Origin: Hermatobates lingyangjiaoensis
Taxonomy: Eukaryota > Arthropoda > Insecta > Hemiptera > Hermatobatidae
Length of the DNA: 64,000 nucleotides
Assembly: GCA_026182355.1 (NCBI GenBank)
Contig: JAPFBL010000008.1
Location: 993,501 to 1,057,500, forward strand
Direction: 5' to 3'
Below the pieces are notes generated by a model. That model ran no database searches. It saw nothing but the letters and a program-made list of their open reading frames with translations, and was not told the DNA's origin. Shown here in pieces: positions 44,810 to 56,096 of the stretch. The number at the start of each line of letters is the position of its first letter. Position 1 is the first letter of the stretch. A program made the translations under genes and the position numbers.

Positions 44810-44829
44810 ATATATATATATATATAACT

Positions 44830-44977
44830 TTAAATTACACAAAGCACGACACAGAAAAGACAATACAAAGAAAACTTACAGAATTCAATATTTCGAACTG
44901 TTGTTCGTCATCAGGAGAGTAGACAGGAGAGAGGACGAAGTGAGAGAGATCTCCCCACGTCGAAGAACGGAGCGCGA

Positions 44978-44985
<8 letters not shown>
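44830..44985 (-). repeat. Fold-back family F5 arm
   Basis: The minus strand reads CTCTCCTGATGACGAACAAC, AGTTCGAAATATTGAATTC, giving CTGATGA, C, GAAC, AACA, GTTC, GAAA. It is flanked by (TA)n on both sides. A single arm only. Confidence 0.6.

Positions 44986-45024
<39 letters not shown>
44980..45024. repeat. (TA)n microsatellite
   Basis: Perfect TA tract. Confidence 0.9.
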
Positions 45025-45026
<2 letters not shown>

Positions 45027-46379
45027 CCAGCTATAATACCTGACAAATTGTTACTGTTTCTGTTTATAATATCACTGATTGATACTGTTACTGTTTTTCC
45101 AGTAGCCTGAAGCTACTGTTTAAGCAAATCAGGTACAAAACAGTAAACAAATTTTTAAGGTTAAACGAAGAAGGTTGGTAAAGGAAAAAATATCTTGTTA
45201 TCTACATCAGTAACAGTGTGACCTACTTGAATGGGCTTCAAAGGAATCTTTATGGCACGTTGAAACAAGAATGTTGAATTTCTGTGCTTTATTTTAAAGT
45301 ATATCAAAATCAACCATCTCACTTCAAATACCTAGTTTGCTTTTCATCTCAACCGGTTTCAATGCACGTTCATTGTCCTGAGGAAAACTCAAAGTTATTC
45401 ATTCCACTTTTAGAATTATAAGATCACAACCGGTCTTCCATTGGCATATATTCGACTAAACAAAGTGGATATAATCTTAAATTATAAAAAAGTAATGTCG
45501 ATTAGGTTAAACCAAAGAAGTAGTGAACAATCGAATCAAGAAGAGGTCAATTATTGTCTAAATACAAAAATACAGAATACATTTTTAGATTAGACTTAAT
45601 CTAATTAATTTTTATAATATAAAGTAGATTTTTATAATAATATAATTAATAACCTTTATGGTACTAATAATGATATTTTATTTATCAAATAATAATTAAT
45701 TTTATACTTGAAATACATAAAATGGAGCCTCTTAAAATATTCTGTACTTTTGCTGATCCAGAAATATAGTTTCAATGAATTCAATGAAGAAAGAAATCAT
45801 TCATTGATATTATAAATAATAAAACCTGAGTTGGAATATTATAGACGAAATAAAAACAAAATGATGAGCGGAGGAGTATTATACCTATGAAAAGAAAGCA
45901 TCGTAACAAAATGTTGGTAAATACTGAATAGAAGGAGAGAGGACGAAGTAATATAAAAGATATTTTATTCAATTTGCTTCATTTTATATTAAGTATATCT
46001 GTGACGTAAAAAAACGTAGTTTACGATGAATGGCATGGCCCATAAAGTCATATTCAGAGGGGGTTTTCAATATTTCGAGAAATATGTTAATATATTGCCG
46101 TGTAAATGGTAGAAAATTTGGATTGATGGACTTATCTTTTCTTTAAAGATTCACCTATGCATAAATAATGTTTTTTTTTAATCATCATACTCGTTTGTCA
46201 ATTTATGAACTACTCGTATGTGTGTTTAGACTGAATAAATGTTCGGACGACAGACAAAATATGAATAGATATTGTTCAGATTACATTTATCCGAGCTCAT
46301 GTATACACTGGAATGTGAATACGTAATATATCTTAAATGATTTAAGATAGAAACTAAAGTATAGTGATCATGGAAACAT
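45025..46379. other. No gene; possible fold-back remnant near 45350-45390
   Basis: On the minus strand at 45350-45390, CTCAGGA, C, AATG, loop, CATT, GAAACCGGTT resembles the shared core. The rest is AT-rich DNA without a recognisable gene. Confidence 0.35.
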
Positions 46380-46505
46380 TCGATTTAAAACTTTTAACGA
46401 ATTTACATGTTTTGAGGTCCCCAAAATCAAAACATTTTTGACGCTTTTGTGATAATGTTGTGTGTGTGTCTGTATGCGCGCGCGTGTGTTTGTTCATTTA
46501 ACAGC
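46380..46505 (-). repeat. Dispersed (CA)n-containing repeat, inverted copy
   Basis: On the minus strand a CA/CG dinucleotide tract is followed by TTTTGGGGACCTCAAAACATG and AAATTCGTTAAAAG. This matches 18885-18945 (GGGACCTCAAAACATGTAAT). Confidence 0.6.
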
Positions 46506-46770
46506 TGATGCAATATTGCTCGACTTTTAGTCAATGAAAAGAAACACCTATCAAGTTTTCTAGGACTTACTGTCTGGGCTATTAATCTGAAGGTATATCA
46601 ATCCATCAAAGATCTTGTCACATATAATTCCTTCTTGTTCGTCAGCTATCATCCGTTTATGGACTTTGAGGCATTGGAGACCAACCCAGTTAGTCCTTTC
46701 TGAGTGTCATCATGGCTGACATCACCCAGAGCATTCCATTAGCACCTATGGCTAGGTATACCGTTACCTT

Positions 46771-46838
<68 letters not shown>

Positions 46839-46970
46839 GGAATATGGTGATTCAGTACTTGTATGCGGTGCAAATGGCTTTGGAGGTAATGATGCCCTCG
46901 AGGACAAAGCAAATCTGGCGTCTACCACAACTACTGGTCGGTCCTTCGGTATTCTCTTAAACATCAATAT
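46506..46970. other. Unidentified less AT-rich segment
   Basis: 46560-46960 has balanced composition and opens a plus-strand frame (46712-46960) whose centre is only the (AG)n tract translated as Arg-Glu repeats. It may be a decayed element or host sequence; no domain is visible. Confidence 0.25.
46776..46836. repeat. (AG)n microsatellite
   Basis: About 30 perfect AG units, the only long non-TA dinucleotide tract in this part. Confidence 0.95.
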
Positions 46971-48036
46971 ATCCCATGCTCTATGCGCTCACACCAGCGG
47001 TACTCTTACATTCCTGATGTCACGTATCCTGCAGGAAATCACTTAGTGATTATTTCGTTAACATTTCATGACTTATTGCCAGCGCTCAGTTTTTCGAATG
47101 TATTGGATGGGAGTCATAAAGAAAACTTCAATTTTACAAATTAGACAGATACTGTCACTATTTAATCGTACCGACGAACGAAGAACTGTCAATTGAAGTA
47201 AGAAACGTTGATTATTGGTGCTTAGAAAAGCGAAGTAGAATATAGAGTTTCAAAATTAATATCTATTCTAGTGTTGTGAGGATATTCCTTCGTAAAGAAT
47301 ATTTAATGATGAGTTTGTCATCAGTTATTTAACAGTTTATGAAAATATATAATAAGCAAATGTTAAAATCTGTTTTATTATAACTTATTGCATTGATGAA
47401 ATATTGAAGAATCAACTGCAGTTTTAGTATGTCACTAAAATGCCGTTGATTACTTTCCTTCGTATATACTCGAATCAGGAAATGGAAGAGGTATCAATCG
47501 AAATATAAAATGCCCATTTAAAAGCACATAATCACAGCAATATGGTATTTTAATTTAAATTTCTTCCCAGAATTCTTAACAGGTAATTGAAAACCAGCTG
47601 ATTTAATAGGCGCTTCGATGGAAAAATTTAAAAACAGTAATTAAAGAATTAGTTTTATTTTTTTTTAAAAAAATAACTTAATTATTTTTAATAATTCCAA
47701 ATAAGATTTAATTAATTCGAGTAGAATGATGGACAAGCGGCGAGGAAAAGAAAAGAGGATCTGGGTGGACCTAATAAGAGGCGCAGAGTGTTTAAGTTGA
47801 CCCCCTACCCTACCCTCCAACACAGACAGCATCACCTACATTCCTTGTAGCAACATTACCATCTCTGTCCAATTAGGACCTGCCTGCTACACGGCCTAAG
47901 ACATTCATCATGCCCTAACGCCACTCCCCGGGTTAGCCCGGGCTTAGATTACTTTTAGATCATAGCTATTAGGCGCGTTAAGTACCTGCAAGAATTGTTA
48001 CATACAGCTCATCATACAGACCTTTCCACCTTTCTA
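46971..48036. other. No gene seen; GC-richer patch 47740-47960
   Basis: The patch has CTACCCTACCCTCC and the palindrome CCCGGGTTAGCCCGGG (about 47925-47942). Not recognised. Confidence 0.3.

Positions 48037-48061
<25 letters not shown>
48037..48061. repeat. (TA)n microsatellite
   Basis: TA tract to the left of F1. Confidence 0.85.
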
Positions 48062-48067
<6 letters not shown>

Positions 48068-48273
48068 CACATAAACACATGAAATAACAATCAATGATCA
48101 AACCACAATATCAAATAGGAAAAAATACTAAAATCTTTCAACCGTAACAAGCGGCTTAGTCAGAGTCAAAAACCCAACAAGACTCCAGTTGGGTTTTTGA
48201 CTCTCACGAAGACCGCTTGTTAGGTTGAAAGATATTAGTCTTGTTTTCCCATTTCATATTGTGGTTTGATCAT

Positions 48274-48280
<7 letters not shown>
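48062..48280. repeat. Fold-back family F1
   Basis: Both arms are present with several substitutions (TCACATAAACACATGAAAT; TTGACTCTCACGAAGACC), centre CAAGACTC. (TA)n on both sides. Confidence 0.8.

Positions 48281-48326
<46 letters not shown>
48281..48326. repeat. (TA)n microsatellite
   Basis: Long TA tract between F1 and F11. Confidence 0.9.
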
Positions 48327-48327
<1 letters not shown>

Positions 48328-48332
<5 letters not shown>

Positions 48333-48700
48333 TGTTTTGGAGGGTTGAGGTCTTATGATTGAAACTACTCCTTTCGCCGACGTTTCAACAGACATTTATG
48401 TCATCTCCAGAGCTACAACATCATTTTCCTACAATTAGTACTATTATTTCTATAACTGTGGTTTTTTTTACATTTTACATTTTTACATAAAGGATAATAA
48501 ATACATAAATGTTATTCCAATTTGTTACATCTGGTATTACTCGTATGTCAAAATGTAAAAAAATAACCATCATTGTAGTAATTATAGTGCTAATTGTAAA
48601 AAGCATGTTGTAGCCCTCAAGATGACATAAATATATGTTGAAACGTCGGCGAAAGGAGTAGTTTCAATTATAAGAACCCAACCCTCAACAAAAAAAAATT
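48328..48700. repeat. Fold-back family F11 palindrome
   Basis: Outer arms GTTGTTTTGGAGGGTTGAGG and AACCCAACCCTCAACAAAA, with CCTTTCGCCGACGTTTCAAC and its inverse inside. The right arm has CTCAAGA, T, GACAT, loop, ATGTT, GAAACGTCGGCG; the left arm has CTGGAGA at the first box. The AT-rich centre contains ATTAGTAC. Confidence 0.75.
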
Positions 48701-48750
48701 ATATCATATGACTATGGTGTCAAGAAAACAAATCGTGATATATATATATA

Positions 48751-48882
48751 TAATCAAACCACAATATGAAATGGAAAAACAAGACAAGATCTTTCAACCG
48801 TTACAAACGTTCTTCGTCAGAGCAAAAACCCAACTGAAAAAACCCAACTCTGTCGGTTTTTGATTCTGACGAAGACCGTTAC
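48751..48882. repeat. Fold-back family F1, diverged and short
   Basis: AATCAAACCACAATATGAAA ... GATCTTTCAACCGTTACAAA, then a degraded right arm CGGTTTTTGATTCTGACGAAG. Confidence 0.65.
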
Positions 48883-49109
48883 TAATCATACCAATTGCTC
48901 ATACCAATAACCAAATATATCACATGAAACGTAAATAACCAATAGCACACTCTCCGAGGTAAAATTAACTTCCTTTTGTTGGTGTCGAGAAATAGATGTG
49001 TATTCAGAATTAACAACTCTGATTGTAAAATAACCTGCTGTATGTATGTGTTGTTCTCAATAATTTAGTTCCCTATGTATGTTTTAGATTCTTTTGTTAA
49101 AAGTATTAT

Positions 49110-49190
49110 AGTTCTAACTCTAATTTTAGCCCTGAAGATGATGTAAAAATACATCGAAACAATACATCAAATAAATATATATATTGGTGT
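49110..49190 (+). repeat. F12 arm with hammerhead-like core
   Basis: CCCTGAAGA, T, GATGT, loop, ACATC, GAAACAATAC: a perfect 5-bp stem. It ends in a short (TA)n at about 49175-49186. Confidence 0.55.
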
Positions 49191-49345
49191 AAATCAGCAG
49201 CAAATCTTGTTGTACGCAGATATTGTTAAAAGTAGCAGCAGCTTTTACTCTCATGATTTTTGAGCTGGTGGCCTGATCTTGCGGGCGATTCTTCTATCTT
49301 GCGGTTGTTGCTTCCACATCAATTGTCCAAGGGAGTATTGTGCAC
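49190..49345 (-). pseudogene. Diverged PLE-B-like 5' coding fragment
   Basis: The minus strand translates as SLGQLMWKQQPQDRRIARKI, matching PLE-B residues 14-33 (SLGQMLWQLQPEERKIARRI). In a shifted frame it reads NICVQQDLL.IYT, matching NICLREDLLPTYS. An internal stop and frameshift make it dead. It represents a second PLE-B subfamily. Confidence 0.7.
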
Positions 49346-50116
49346 ATCACTAGCAGTATAGGGAGGCTTTGGGAAAAAGATATGTAAAAAGATAGATCTG
49401 AGGGCAGTAGGGTTATAGTAGGAGACAGATGGCTCCTTTCTGAAGATGGAAGATACATGAGACGAAGAAAGTATAGAGAAAAACTGCTTGATAACGGTGT
49501 CCAGCCTATAAGCACTAAAAAAGTAAGAGGTAATGAGAAAAGTAGTATGAATGCGAGCCCTCCTAGGACCATTAGCTATGATGCACATCAGCACGACCAT
49601 TCATAAAGTAAGGAGGGTAACCACAAACAGAAAATGTATTTTTAATTGATCAATTTGGAGACTCAGATCAATTAAATTGCTACAAATTTGATGAAGTCGT
49701 ATGAAGAAGGTACTAAAACCAAGGTACTAAGGTTATCTGGTGATAACCTTTTTTACATGGAAGTGATGGAAACTATTAATTGCCTCTAACTTAAAACATG
49801 AAACCTACTGAGCTCTTTTGATCTCACACACACAATTACGTGAACCCCAAACACTAACATTTTCGGCAAGTTTTTATAAAATTGGAAAAACCTGATTTTT
49901 TTTTATAGATGAAGTGAATTCCTAAGGAAGTCCATATTATTCGTAGCACTGTTGATGACCTCTCTCAGGATCAACAATAACTTAAATATGAAATCTGCTG
50001 ACTCTACTCACACACACACTGATTAGTAGAACGTATTGTATTGAATCCAGTAGACAGAATGTCACAAAACGTCAAAATACCTTGACTACTCAAAACTGCG
50101 CTTTTCAGGATTACTA
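49346..50116. other. No certain gene
   Basis: Minus-strand frames at 49294-49600 contain FRKEPSVSYYNPTALRSIF, faintly like the linker before the GIY-YIG domain in retroelements (pattern P.v.yr...nLr..l). This is too weak to call. The rest is AT-rich. Confidence 0.25.
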
Positions 50117-50435
50117 TGGAGGGAGAGGTTAGCCCAGCGGCAACGAGCTCGCTTCTACACTGGTGGACCCGGGGTTTAATACCCATCTGACCCTCGATTT
50201 ATTCAAGCGGGAAGTGAAAAAAATCTGAACAAGTCGTCCTTAGGAGATAATGTGAAGCTATCGGTCCCGAGTCTGTCCGATGCCACATACTCGTTTAAGA
50301 CTACTACTCTAAATATATTTGAGTTAGGCGAAATTTAGAACTCCCGATGTAATAGAATATTCATTGTATAGTATCACAAAGGCTCAATATTCGGCCTATC
50401 AGTGTTCCTTGTGGGACTGCCAACCTACCTTTTCA
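50117..50435 (+). mobile_element. tRNA-derived SINE, full length
   Basis: A box TAGCCCAGCGG at about 50130, GACCCGGGGTTTAATACCC (B box), CCCTCGATTTATTCAAGCGG, GTCCGATGCCACATACTCG, GAACTCCCGATG and tail TTGTGGGACTGCC. Length and order match the copies at 20005 and 62161. Confidence 0.85.
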
Positions 50436-51879
50436 AGATTACTATACTGTAACCATAATAAATTAAAACAAACAAGTTTTCTTTTTCTTCGTATTAATTA
50501 ATATTTAATGAAAATGATTCATTTGATATATTCAGCATACAGTTTTTTTTTTTCAATAAAAGCTATAAACAGAAATCAGTAGTGTTGTGATGGTTACTGT
50601 CTATACTCGGCTATAATCCATTAACCCCACACAAACAAGACATCGTCTAGTGGGGATGCATTGTCTCCTTTGTGACAATTCTGAACAGCATCTAAATTTG
50701 TCCCATAGGAAATCCTGTCTGCTCGATATATTTAACTACCACATTTTCTCCCCTTCTTCAACAGTCTAAATTCCACCTCTTTTAGGAGCTTCTTTCACTT
50801 ATTCCTACAATAGATCAAACGGTTAAATGTTTCCTTCGAATTTAATTACTGATTTTTTCAATAAAATAAATAGTTAATTCAGATCAAAAGCATATTAAAC
50901 ATCTATTATATATATCCATATATGAATAGACAGTAATAATATTCCTATAAACGATATCTGATTTCAATTGTTTTTAAAAACAATTCTGTCAAATCTATTT
51001 GGTTGCCTTAATTTAAAGTGCTTCGTATTATTTATATACTAAGTATATTGAAATATTAATATAACTAAATTATTTTCCTTTTTGAAATCATTATTTACAG
51101 AAAATAATAATTAAATAAACCAAGGAAATATTAATTTTTAGCTTTACTTACTATAAAAATCTTGAGTGCTTAATACTCATCTTTACTATAAGTAATACCA
51201 AAAAAAAGTAATAAATGAATAAATAAATTGCCCGTCACAAAGTCATACAAAAAACGATGACTAATGATCAATCTCAGAAAATAATTATTGATATACTTTT
51301 TTTTAAATAAGCCATTAAAAATGGAATGAAAGATATTAAAAAATGTAATATAATGTGATATCAATTAGGTGATTCAGATCAGTTAATACTGCCAATTTTT
51401 TTAGTTATATATCAGAGAGTTTATAAAAAATAATGTAACCATACACATTTATTTATAAAAGTTATTTCCAATTTGTCTGGTTGAGTGAAATGAAAGAGAA
51501 AATGCCGAGTTTAATAGTTTTAAGTCGTTTAACAAAAAAAAAATTAAAATTTTTGTTAAAAAAATAAGAATATAAAATATTAAAACATCATGAAAACATT
51601 AACTGTTAATATAAACAATCACTTTATTTGGTTTTATATTTCAAAAAATATATTTTATTCTAAATGATGATTTTTTCCGAGATTTTAAAGAACAATTCCC
51701 ATATTAAAATTAACAAATATAGCATGGAGAGACAAACCCTCATTGTACAGTAGCCCTCTGAATGAGGTGAGTTAAATACAGGCACAAAGCGGCGTCGTCG
51801 TCGATATGTAATACCAGATATGCCAAGTGCAAATGCTATTAGAGGAATAATAAGTCATTTTCAAAAAAAAAAAAAAAAG
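50436..51879. other. AT-rich intergenic, no gene seen
   Basis: No recognisable gene or repeat. Confidence 0.4.
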
Positions 51880-53835
51880 GTGCAGTATGTGAGTATCTGA
51901 AATCATGGGAATCGGTGCAATATGTATGACAGAGTTTAATATGTGAGTATGTGAAATCATGGGAATTAATATAGTACGTAAGGTAGAGTGCTGTACGTGA
52001 TATATGAAATGATGGGAATCGGTGCAGTATGTAAGTATGTAATATCATGGGAATTGATACACTATGTAAGGCAGACTGTAGTATGGAAGACAGAGTGCAG
52101 TATGTGAAATCATGGGAATCGGTGCATTATGTATGACATAGTGCGATATGTGAGTATGTGAAATCATGGAAATTGATATAGTATTTAAGACAGAGTGCTG
52201 TACGTGATATAGGAAATGATGGGAATCGGTGCAGTATGTAAGTATGTAAAATCATGGGAATTGATACACTCTGTAAGGCAGAATGTAGTATGGAAGACAG
52301 AGTGCAGTATGTGAGTATGTGAAATGATGGGAATTAATATAGTACGTAAGGTAGAGTGCAGTATGTGAGTATATGAAATGATGTGAATCGGTGCAGTATG
52401 TAAGTATGTGAAATGATGGGAATTGATACACTATGTAAGGCAGACTGTAGTATGGAAGACAGAGTGCAGTATGTGAAATCATGGGAATCGGTGCATTATG
52501 TATGACATAGTGCGATATGTGAGTATGTGAAATCATGGAAATTGATATAGTATTTAAGACAGAGTGCTGTACGTGATATAGGAAATGATGGGAATCGGTG
52601 CAGTATGTAAGTATGTAAAATCATGGGAATTGATACACTATGTAAGGCAGACTGTAGTATGGAAGACAGAGTGCAGTATGTGAAATCATGGGAATCGGTG
52701 CATTATGTATGACATAGTGCGATATGTGAGTATGTGAAATCATGGAAATTGATATAGTATTTAAGACAGAGTGCTGTACGTGATATAGGAAATGATGGGA
52801 ATCGGTGCAGTATGTAAGTATGTAAAATCATGGGAATTGATACACTCTGTAAGGCAGAATGTAGTATGGAAGACAGAGTGCAGTATGTGAGTATGTGAAA
52901 TGATGGGAATTAATATAGTACGTAAGGTAGAGTGCAGTATGTGAGTATATGAAATGATGTGAATCGGTGCAGTATGTAAGTATGTGAAATGATGGGAATT
53001 GATACACTATGTAAGGCAGAGTGCAGTATGTGAAATCATGGGAATCGGTGCATTATGTATGACATAGTGCGATATGTGAGTATGTGAAATGGTGGGAATT
53101 AATATAGTACGTAAGGTAGAGTGCAGTATGTGAGTATATGAAATGATGTGAATCGGTGCAGTATGTAAGTATGTAAAATGATGGAAATTGATACACTCTG
53201 TAAGGCAGACTGTAGTATGAAAGACAGAGTGCAGTATGTGAAATCATGGGAATTAATATAGTATTTAAGAGAGAGTGCTGTACGTGATATATGAAATTAT
53301 GTGAATCGGCGCAGTATGTAAGTATGTAAAATCATGGGAATTGATACACTCTGTAAGGCAGACTGTAGTATGAAAGACAGAGTGCAGTATGTGAGTATAT
53401 GAAATTATGTGAATCGGCGCAGTATGTAAGTATGTAAAATCATGGGAATTGATACACTCTGTAAGGCAGACTGTAGTATGAAAGACAGAGTGCAGTATGT
53501 GAAATCATGGGAATTAATATAGTATTTAAGACAGAGTGCTGTACGTGATATATGAAATGATGTGAATCGGTCCAGTATGTAAGTATGTAAAATCATGGGA
53601 ATTGATACACTATGTAAGGCAGAATGTAGTATGGAAGGCAGAGTGCAGTATGTGAGTATGTGAAATGATGGGAATCGGTGCAGTATGTATGACATAGTGC
53701 GATATGTGAGTGCAATGATAGAAATCAGTGCAGTATTAAGAGAGTGTGCAGTATGTGAGTATGTAAAAAGATGGAAATTGTGCAGTATATAAGACAGAGT
53801 GCAGTATGTGAGTATGTGAAATCATATGAATAAGA
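51880..53835. repeat. Minisatellite array with about 207-bp higher-order unit
   Basis: About 1.95 kb of tandem variants sharing GAAATCATGGGAAT, GTGCAGTATGT and GTATGTGAGTATGTG. The ATGGGAAT core recurs at about 51905, 51958, 52012, 52047, 52112, 52166 and 52219. The spacings 54, 35, 65, 54, 54 give a four-subunit higher-order period of about 207 bp. GCATTATGTATGACATAG is found at 52123, 52493, 52700 and 53050 (370, 207 and 350 apart), so longer rearranged periods coexist. Both ends degrade gradually. The short open frames on the minus strand here are by-products. Confidence 0.9.
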
Positions 53836-54464
53836 TGGTGCATAGGAATCAAGCATCCATTACATAACATCGTCCACATCCAAAACAGATCAAATGAGTC
53901 TGGTACCAGCATACGATGTGAGACAATATACGAGTATATCCTATGTATCAATGTCTTTACGTCTGGTGGGTCGAAAGGCATCAAATCCTAGAGTGCACCA
54001 CACAAGCACATGGTTACGACGGTCTTCGTGTACGTATATAGTGTGGTCTTTTGTTTAACTAAGACACATGGCAATTCACTTGGAAACAAAAACTGTGTCT
54101 AAATAAAACTATGCTACTAACAACATACAAGTATTGTTAACCAACATATTTGCCTAAAATATGAAATTAGTTGATCAGCGAGCTAGATTCCATTATAATA
54201 TGGATATGATATGCTAATATGGTATAATAAAGTATGGTTAAATTAATAAGGAAAGGGAGGAATGACGTGTTGTCTAGGAGAGTGAATGGTAGTGAATGAT
54301 GCGGCAACGTGGCTCCAGGTACAGTGCCGCCCTGTGGTTATCCCTCCCTATTAGGGCCACCTTAATAACACACCCTCCAACCCTCCTGTTTATCTTTCTC
54401 ATATCCATTACATAATGTCTCTACTTACAGCCACCCTTACCAGCATTCTCAAGCCCATCGAAAA
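53836..54464. other. No gene seen
   Basis: Less AT-rich sequence around 54240-54420 without recognisable features. Confidence 0.35.
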
Positions 54465-54591
54465 CATCTCGCTCATATTCCTAATCTGTATACCGTATGA
54501 AACTATACACCTCTCAAGTTAATATGTAACAGTTCAAAAGGCACTCAGCCTACACTATCTTAAAGTACTCGTTAAAATCTTAAAATTAACT
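54465..54591 (+). repeat. Left arm of a 127-bp inverted repeat
   Basis: Pairs with 55651-55777 with only a few mismatches (CATCTCGCTCATATTCC ... TAAAATTAACT against its inverse). The 1.06-kb interval between contains the 5S-derived tandem units. Confidence 0.88.
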
Positions 54592-54639
54592 GTTTTTATT
54601 ATTATTATTATACTTTACTTAAACTATGGAGTCATCAGC

Positions 54640-55200
54640 CATATCAATGTTGAATAAATACATCAGTTCCAATTATATCATAGAAGTTAAAAAACATTGG
54701 ACTGGTCAGCTCTTGGATAGCTGACAAGATTATCTGTAAGCAGTAATATTAAAACTAAGCATAATATGTTGATATAATGGACTTCCCATTATATCTTCAA
54801 AGTTAAGCAACATTTGGTAATGATTAGTACTTGGATGGGTGACAGGTTTTAACGATAAGTAATATCACAAGTGAGTAGAACAATGGTCATACCCATGTTG
54901 AATACGCCATTTCCCATAACATCATCAAAGTTAAGTAACATCTGGAAAGATTAATACTTGGATAGGTGCCAAGTTTATTTTCCTACTTTTGCTGTTGGTA
55001 ATAATATTAAAAGTAAGTTGGCCAAAGACCATACCTATGTTGAATATACCACTCCCCATTATATGATCTAAGTTAAGAATCATTGATAATGATTAGTACT
55101 TGGATGGGTGAAAAGTGTACATACTAATGTCGTAGACCAATGGCCAAAGCAATGCTGAATACACAGGGTCCAGTTGCATAACCGATATTATCGTGGCTTG
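54640..55200 (+). pseudogene. Tandem degenerate 5S rRNA-derived units
   Basis: Four to five head-to-tail copies of a 5S rRNA-like sequence. Conserved 5S words include CATACC(C/T)ATGTTGAATA(C/T) (units from about 54887 and 55024), AAGTTAAGCAACAT (54799; equivalents at 54684, 54928 and 55070) and TTAGTACTTGGATGGGTGA (units 2 and 4). These correspond to the 5' strand, A-box region and C-box region of 5S. Unit spacings are 115, 129 and 142 bp, close to the 120-nt gene with almost no spacer. Substitutions and gaps everywhere make them non-functional as ribosomal RNA. They may be dead 5S genes or a 5S-headed SINE; I favour multimeric 5S pseudogenes because of the head-to-tail order. Confidence 0.78.
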
Positions 55201-55544
55201 CACATCGTTTTAATTGGTGCTAAATTCATAATAAACAACTCATTCGTAAGCTTTATAAAATAATAATTATTGACTATATTTTCTACACTGTACGATGCAT
55301 GTTAAAAGATCGTAGAAGCAGCTATAATAAACAGGACGCCAAAATAAGGTAGACCAATGCGCTGTGACTCAGTAAACATGCGTCAGCCAACAGAATTGAT
55401 CCTTTCTTGGCAATCTACTAGTGTCCCTTCATTTTATTATATAAGTCTCATCAAAAACTACAATAAACTATTAATCAGTTATAATTAAAAAATAGAGTTG
55501 AAAATTAAAATAATATATACATTAAATATAGGTCATATAAACAC

Positions 55545-55551
<7 letters not shown>

Positions 55552-55575
<24 letters not shown>
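55552..55575. repeat. (TA)n microsatellite
   Basis: TA tract inside the 127-bp inverted repeat, right of the 5S units. Confidence 0.85.
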
Positions 55576-55650
55576 CTAAATCGAGAGAAAAAACACCATA
55601 AAAGTCGTTACTTCTCTTCAGAACTATTTAGGAGAGAATTCAAGTATAGT

Positions 55651-55777
55651 AGTTAATTTTAAGATTTTAACGAGTACTTTAAGACAGTGTAGGCTGAGAG
55701 CCTTTTCAACTGTTACATATTAACTTGAGAGGTGTATAGTTTCATACGGTATACAGATTAGGAATATGAGCGAGATG
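55651..55777 (-). repeat. Right arm of the 127-bp inverted repeat
   Basis: Inverse partner of 54465-54591; mismatches include AAGACAGTG/CACTATCTT and CTTTTCAACTG/CAGTTCAAAAG. Confidence 0.88.
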
Positions 55778-55865
55778 TATGTATGTATAGTGTATAGCAC
55801 TTTTTGTGCCCTCATTATTTCTGTTCTTTCAGTGAATTTAGTTTATTTAGCTCGTAGAATCGTTT

Positions 55866-55869
<4 letters not shown>

Positions 55870-55894
<25 letters not shown>
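55870..55894. repeat. (TA)n microsatellite
   Basis: Left flank of F1. Confidence 0.85.
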
Positions 55895-55896
<2 letters not shown>

Positions 55897-56057
55897 ATCA
55901 AACCACAATAAGAAAAGGGAAAACAAGACTAAACCCAACTCAGTTGGGTTTTTGACTCTGACGAAGACCGCTTGTTACGGTTGAAAGATCTTAGTCTTGT
56001 TTTCCCATTTCTTATTGTGGTTTGATCATTGTTTGTTGTTTCACGTGTTTATGTGAA

Positions 56058-56062
<5 letters not shown>
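55895..56062. repeat. Fold-back family F1, left arm deleted inside
   Basis: A short left arm (TGATCAAACCACAATAAG ... ACAAGACTAA) jumps to the full right arm ending TTTCACGTGTTTATGTGAAA. (TA)n on both sides. Confidence 0.8.
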
Positions 56063-56094
<32 letters not shown>

Positions 56095-56096
56095 TT
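56063..56096. repeat. (TA)n microsatellite
   Basis: Right flank of F1. Confidence 0.85.

Larger units (their letters stand above)
32619..44815 (-). mobile_element. PLE-B head-to-tail array with inverted cap
   Basis: Five minus-strand copies of one Penelope-like element stand head-to-tail with a unit of about 2.57 kb (equivalent points 39698 and 42264). A partial plus-strand copy abuts at 43914. Between a stop codon and the next upstream copy's ATG lie only about 75 bp, so the terminal repeat overlaps the start of the reading frame. The left end stops inside this repeat at 32619 beside TA-rich DNA; the right end stops at about 44809 in (TA)n. Clean copies are nearly identical, but 33878-35615 and 37100-40540 carry heavy error-like damage. 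Head-to-tail and inverted copies are typical for PLEs. Confidence 0.88.

Noticed and set aside
46712..46967. Frames with long Arg-Glu or Ser-Leu repeats
   Set aside because: They are translations of the (AG)n microsatellite.
49294..49600. Possible GIY-YIG linker region of another retroelement
   Set aside because: Only a faint resemblance over about 18 residues; frames overlap each other and one of them reads into the PLE-B-like fragment in the wrong frame.
51772..53984. Several minus-strand frames with repeated SHTHIL/MISHT motifs
   Set aside because: They are readings of the minisatellite; subunit lengths are not multiples of three and frames shift between units.
54640..55200. Functional 5S rRNA genes
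   Set aside because: Every unit has many substitutions and gaps in helices that are normally invariant.
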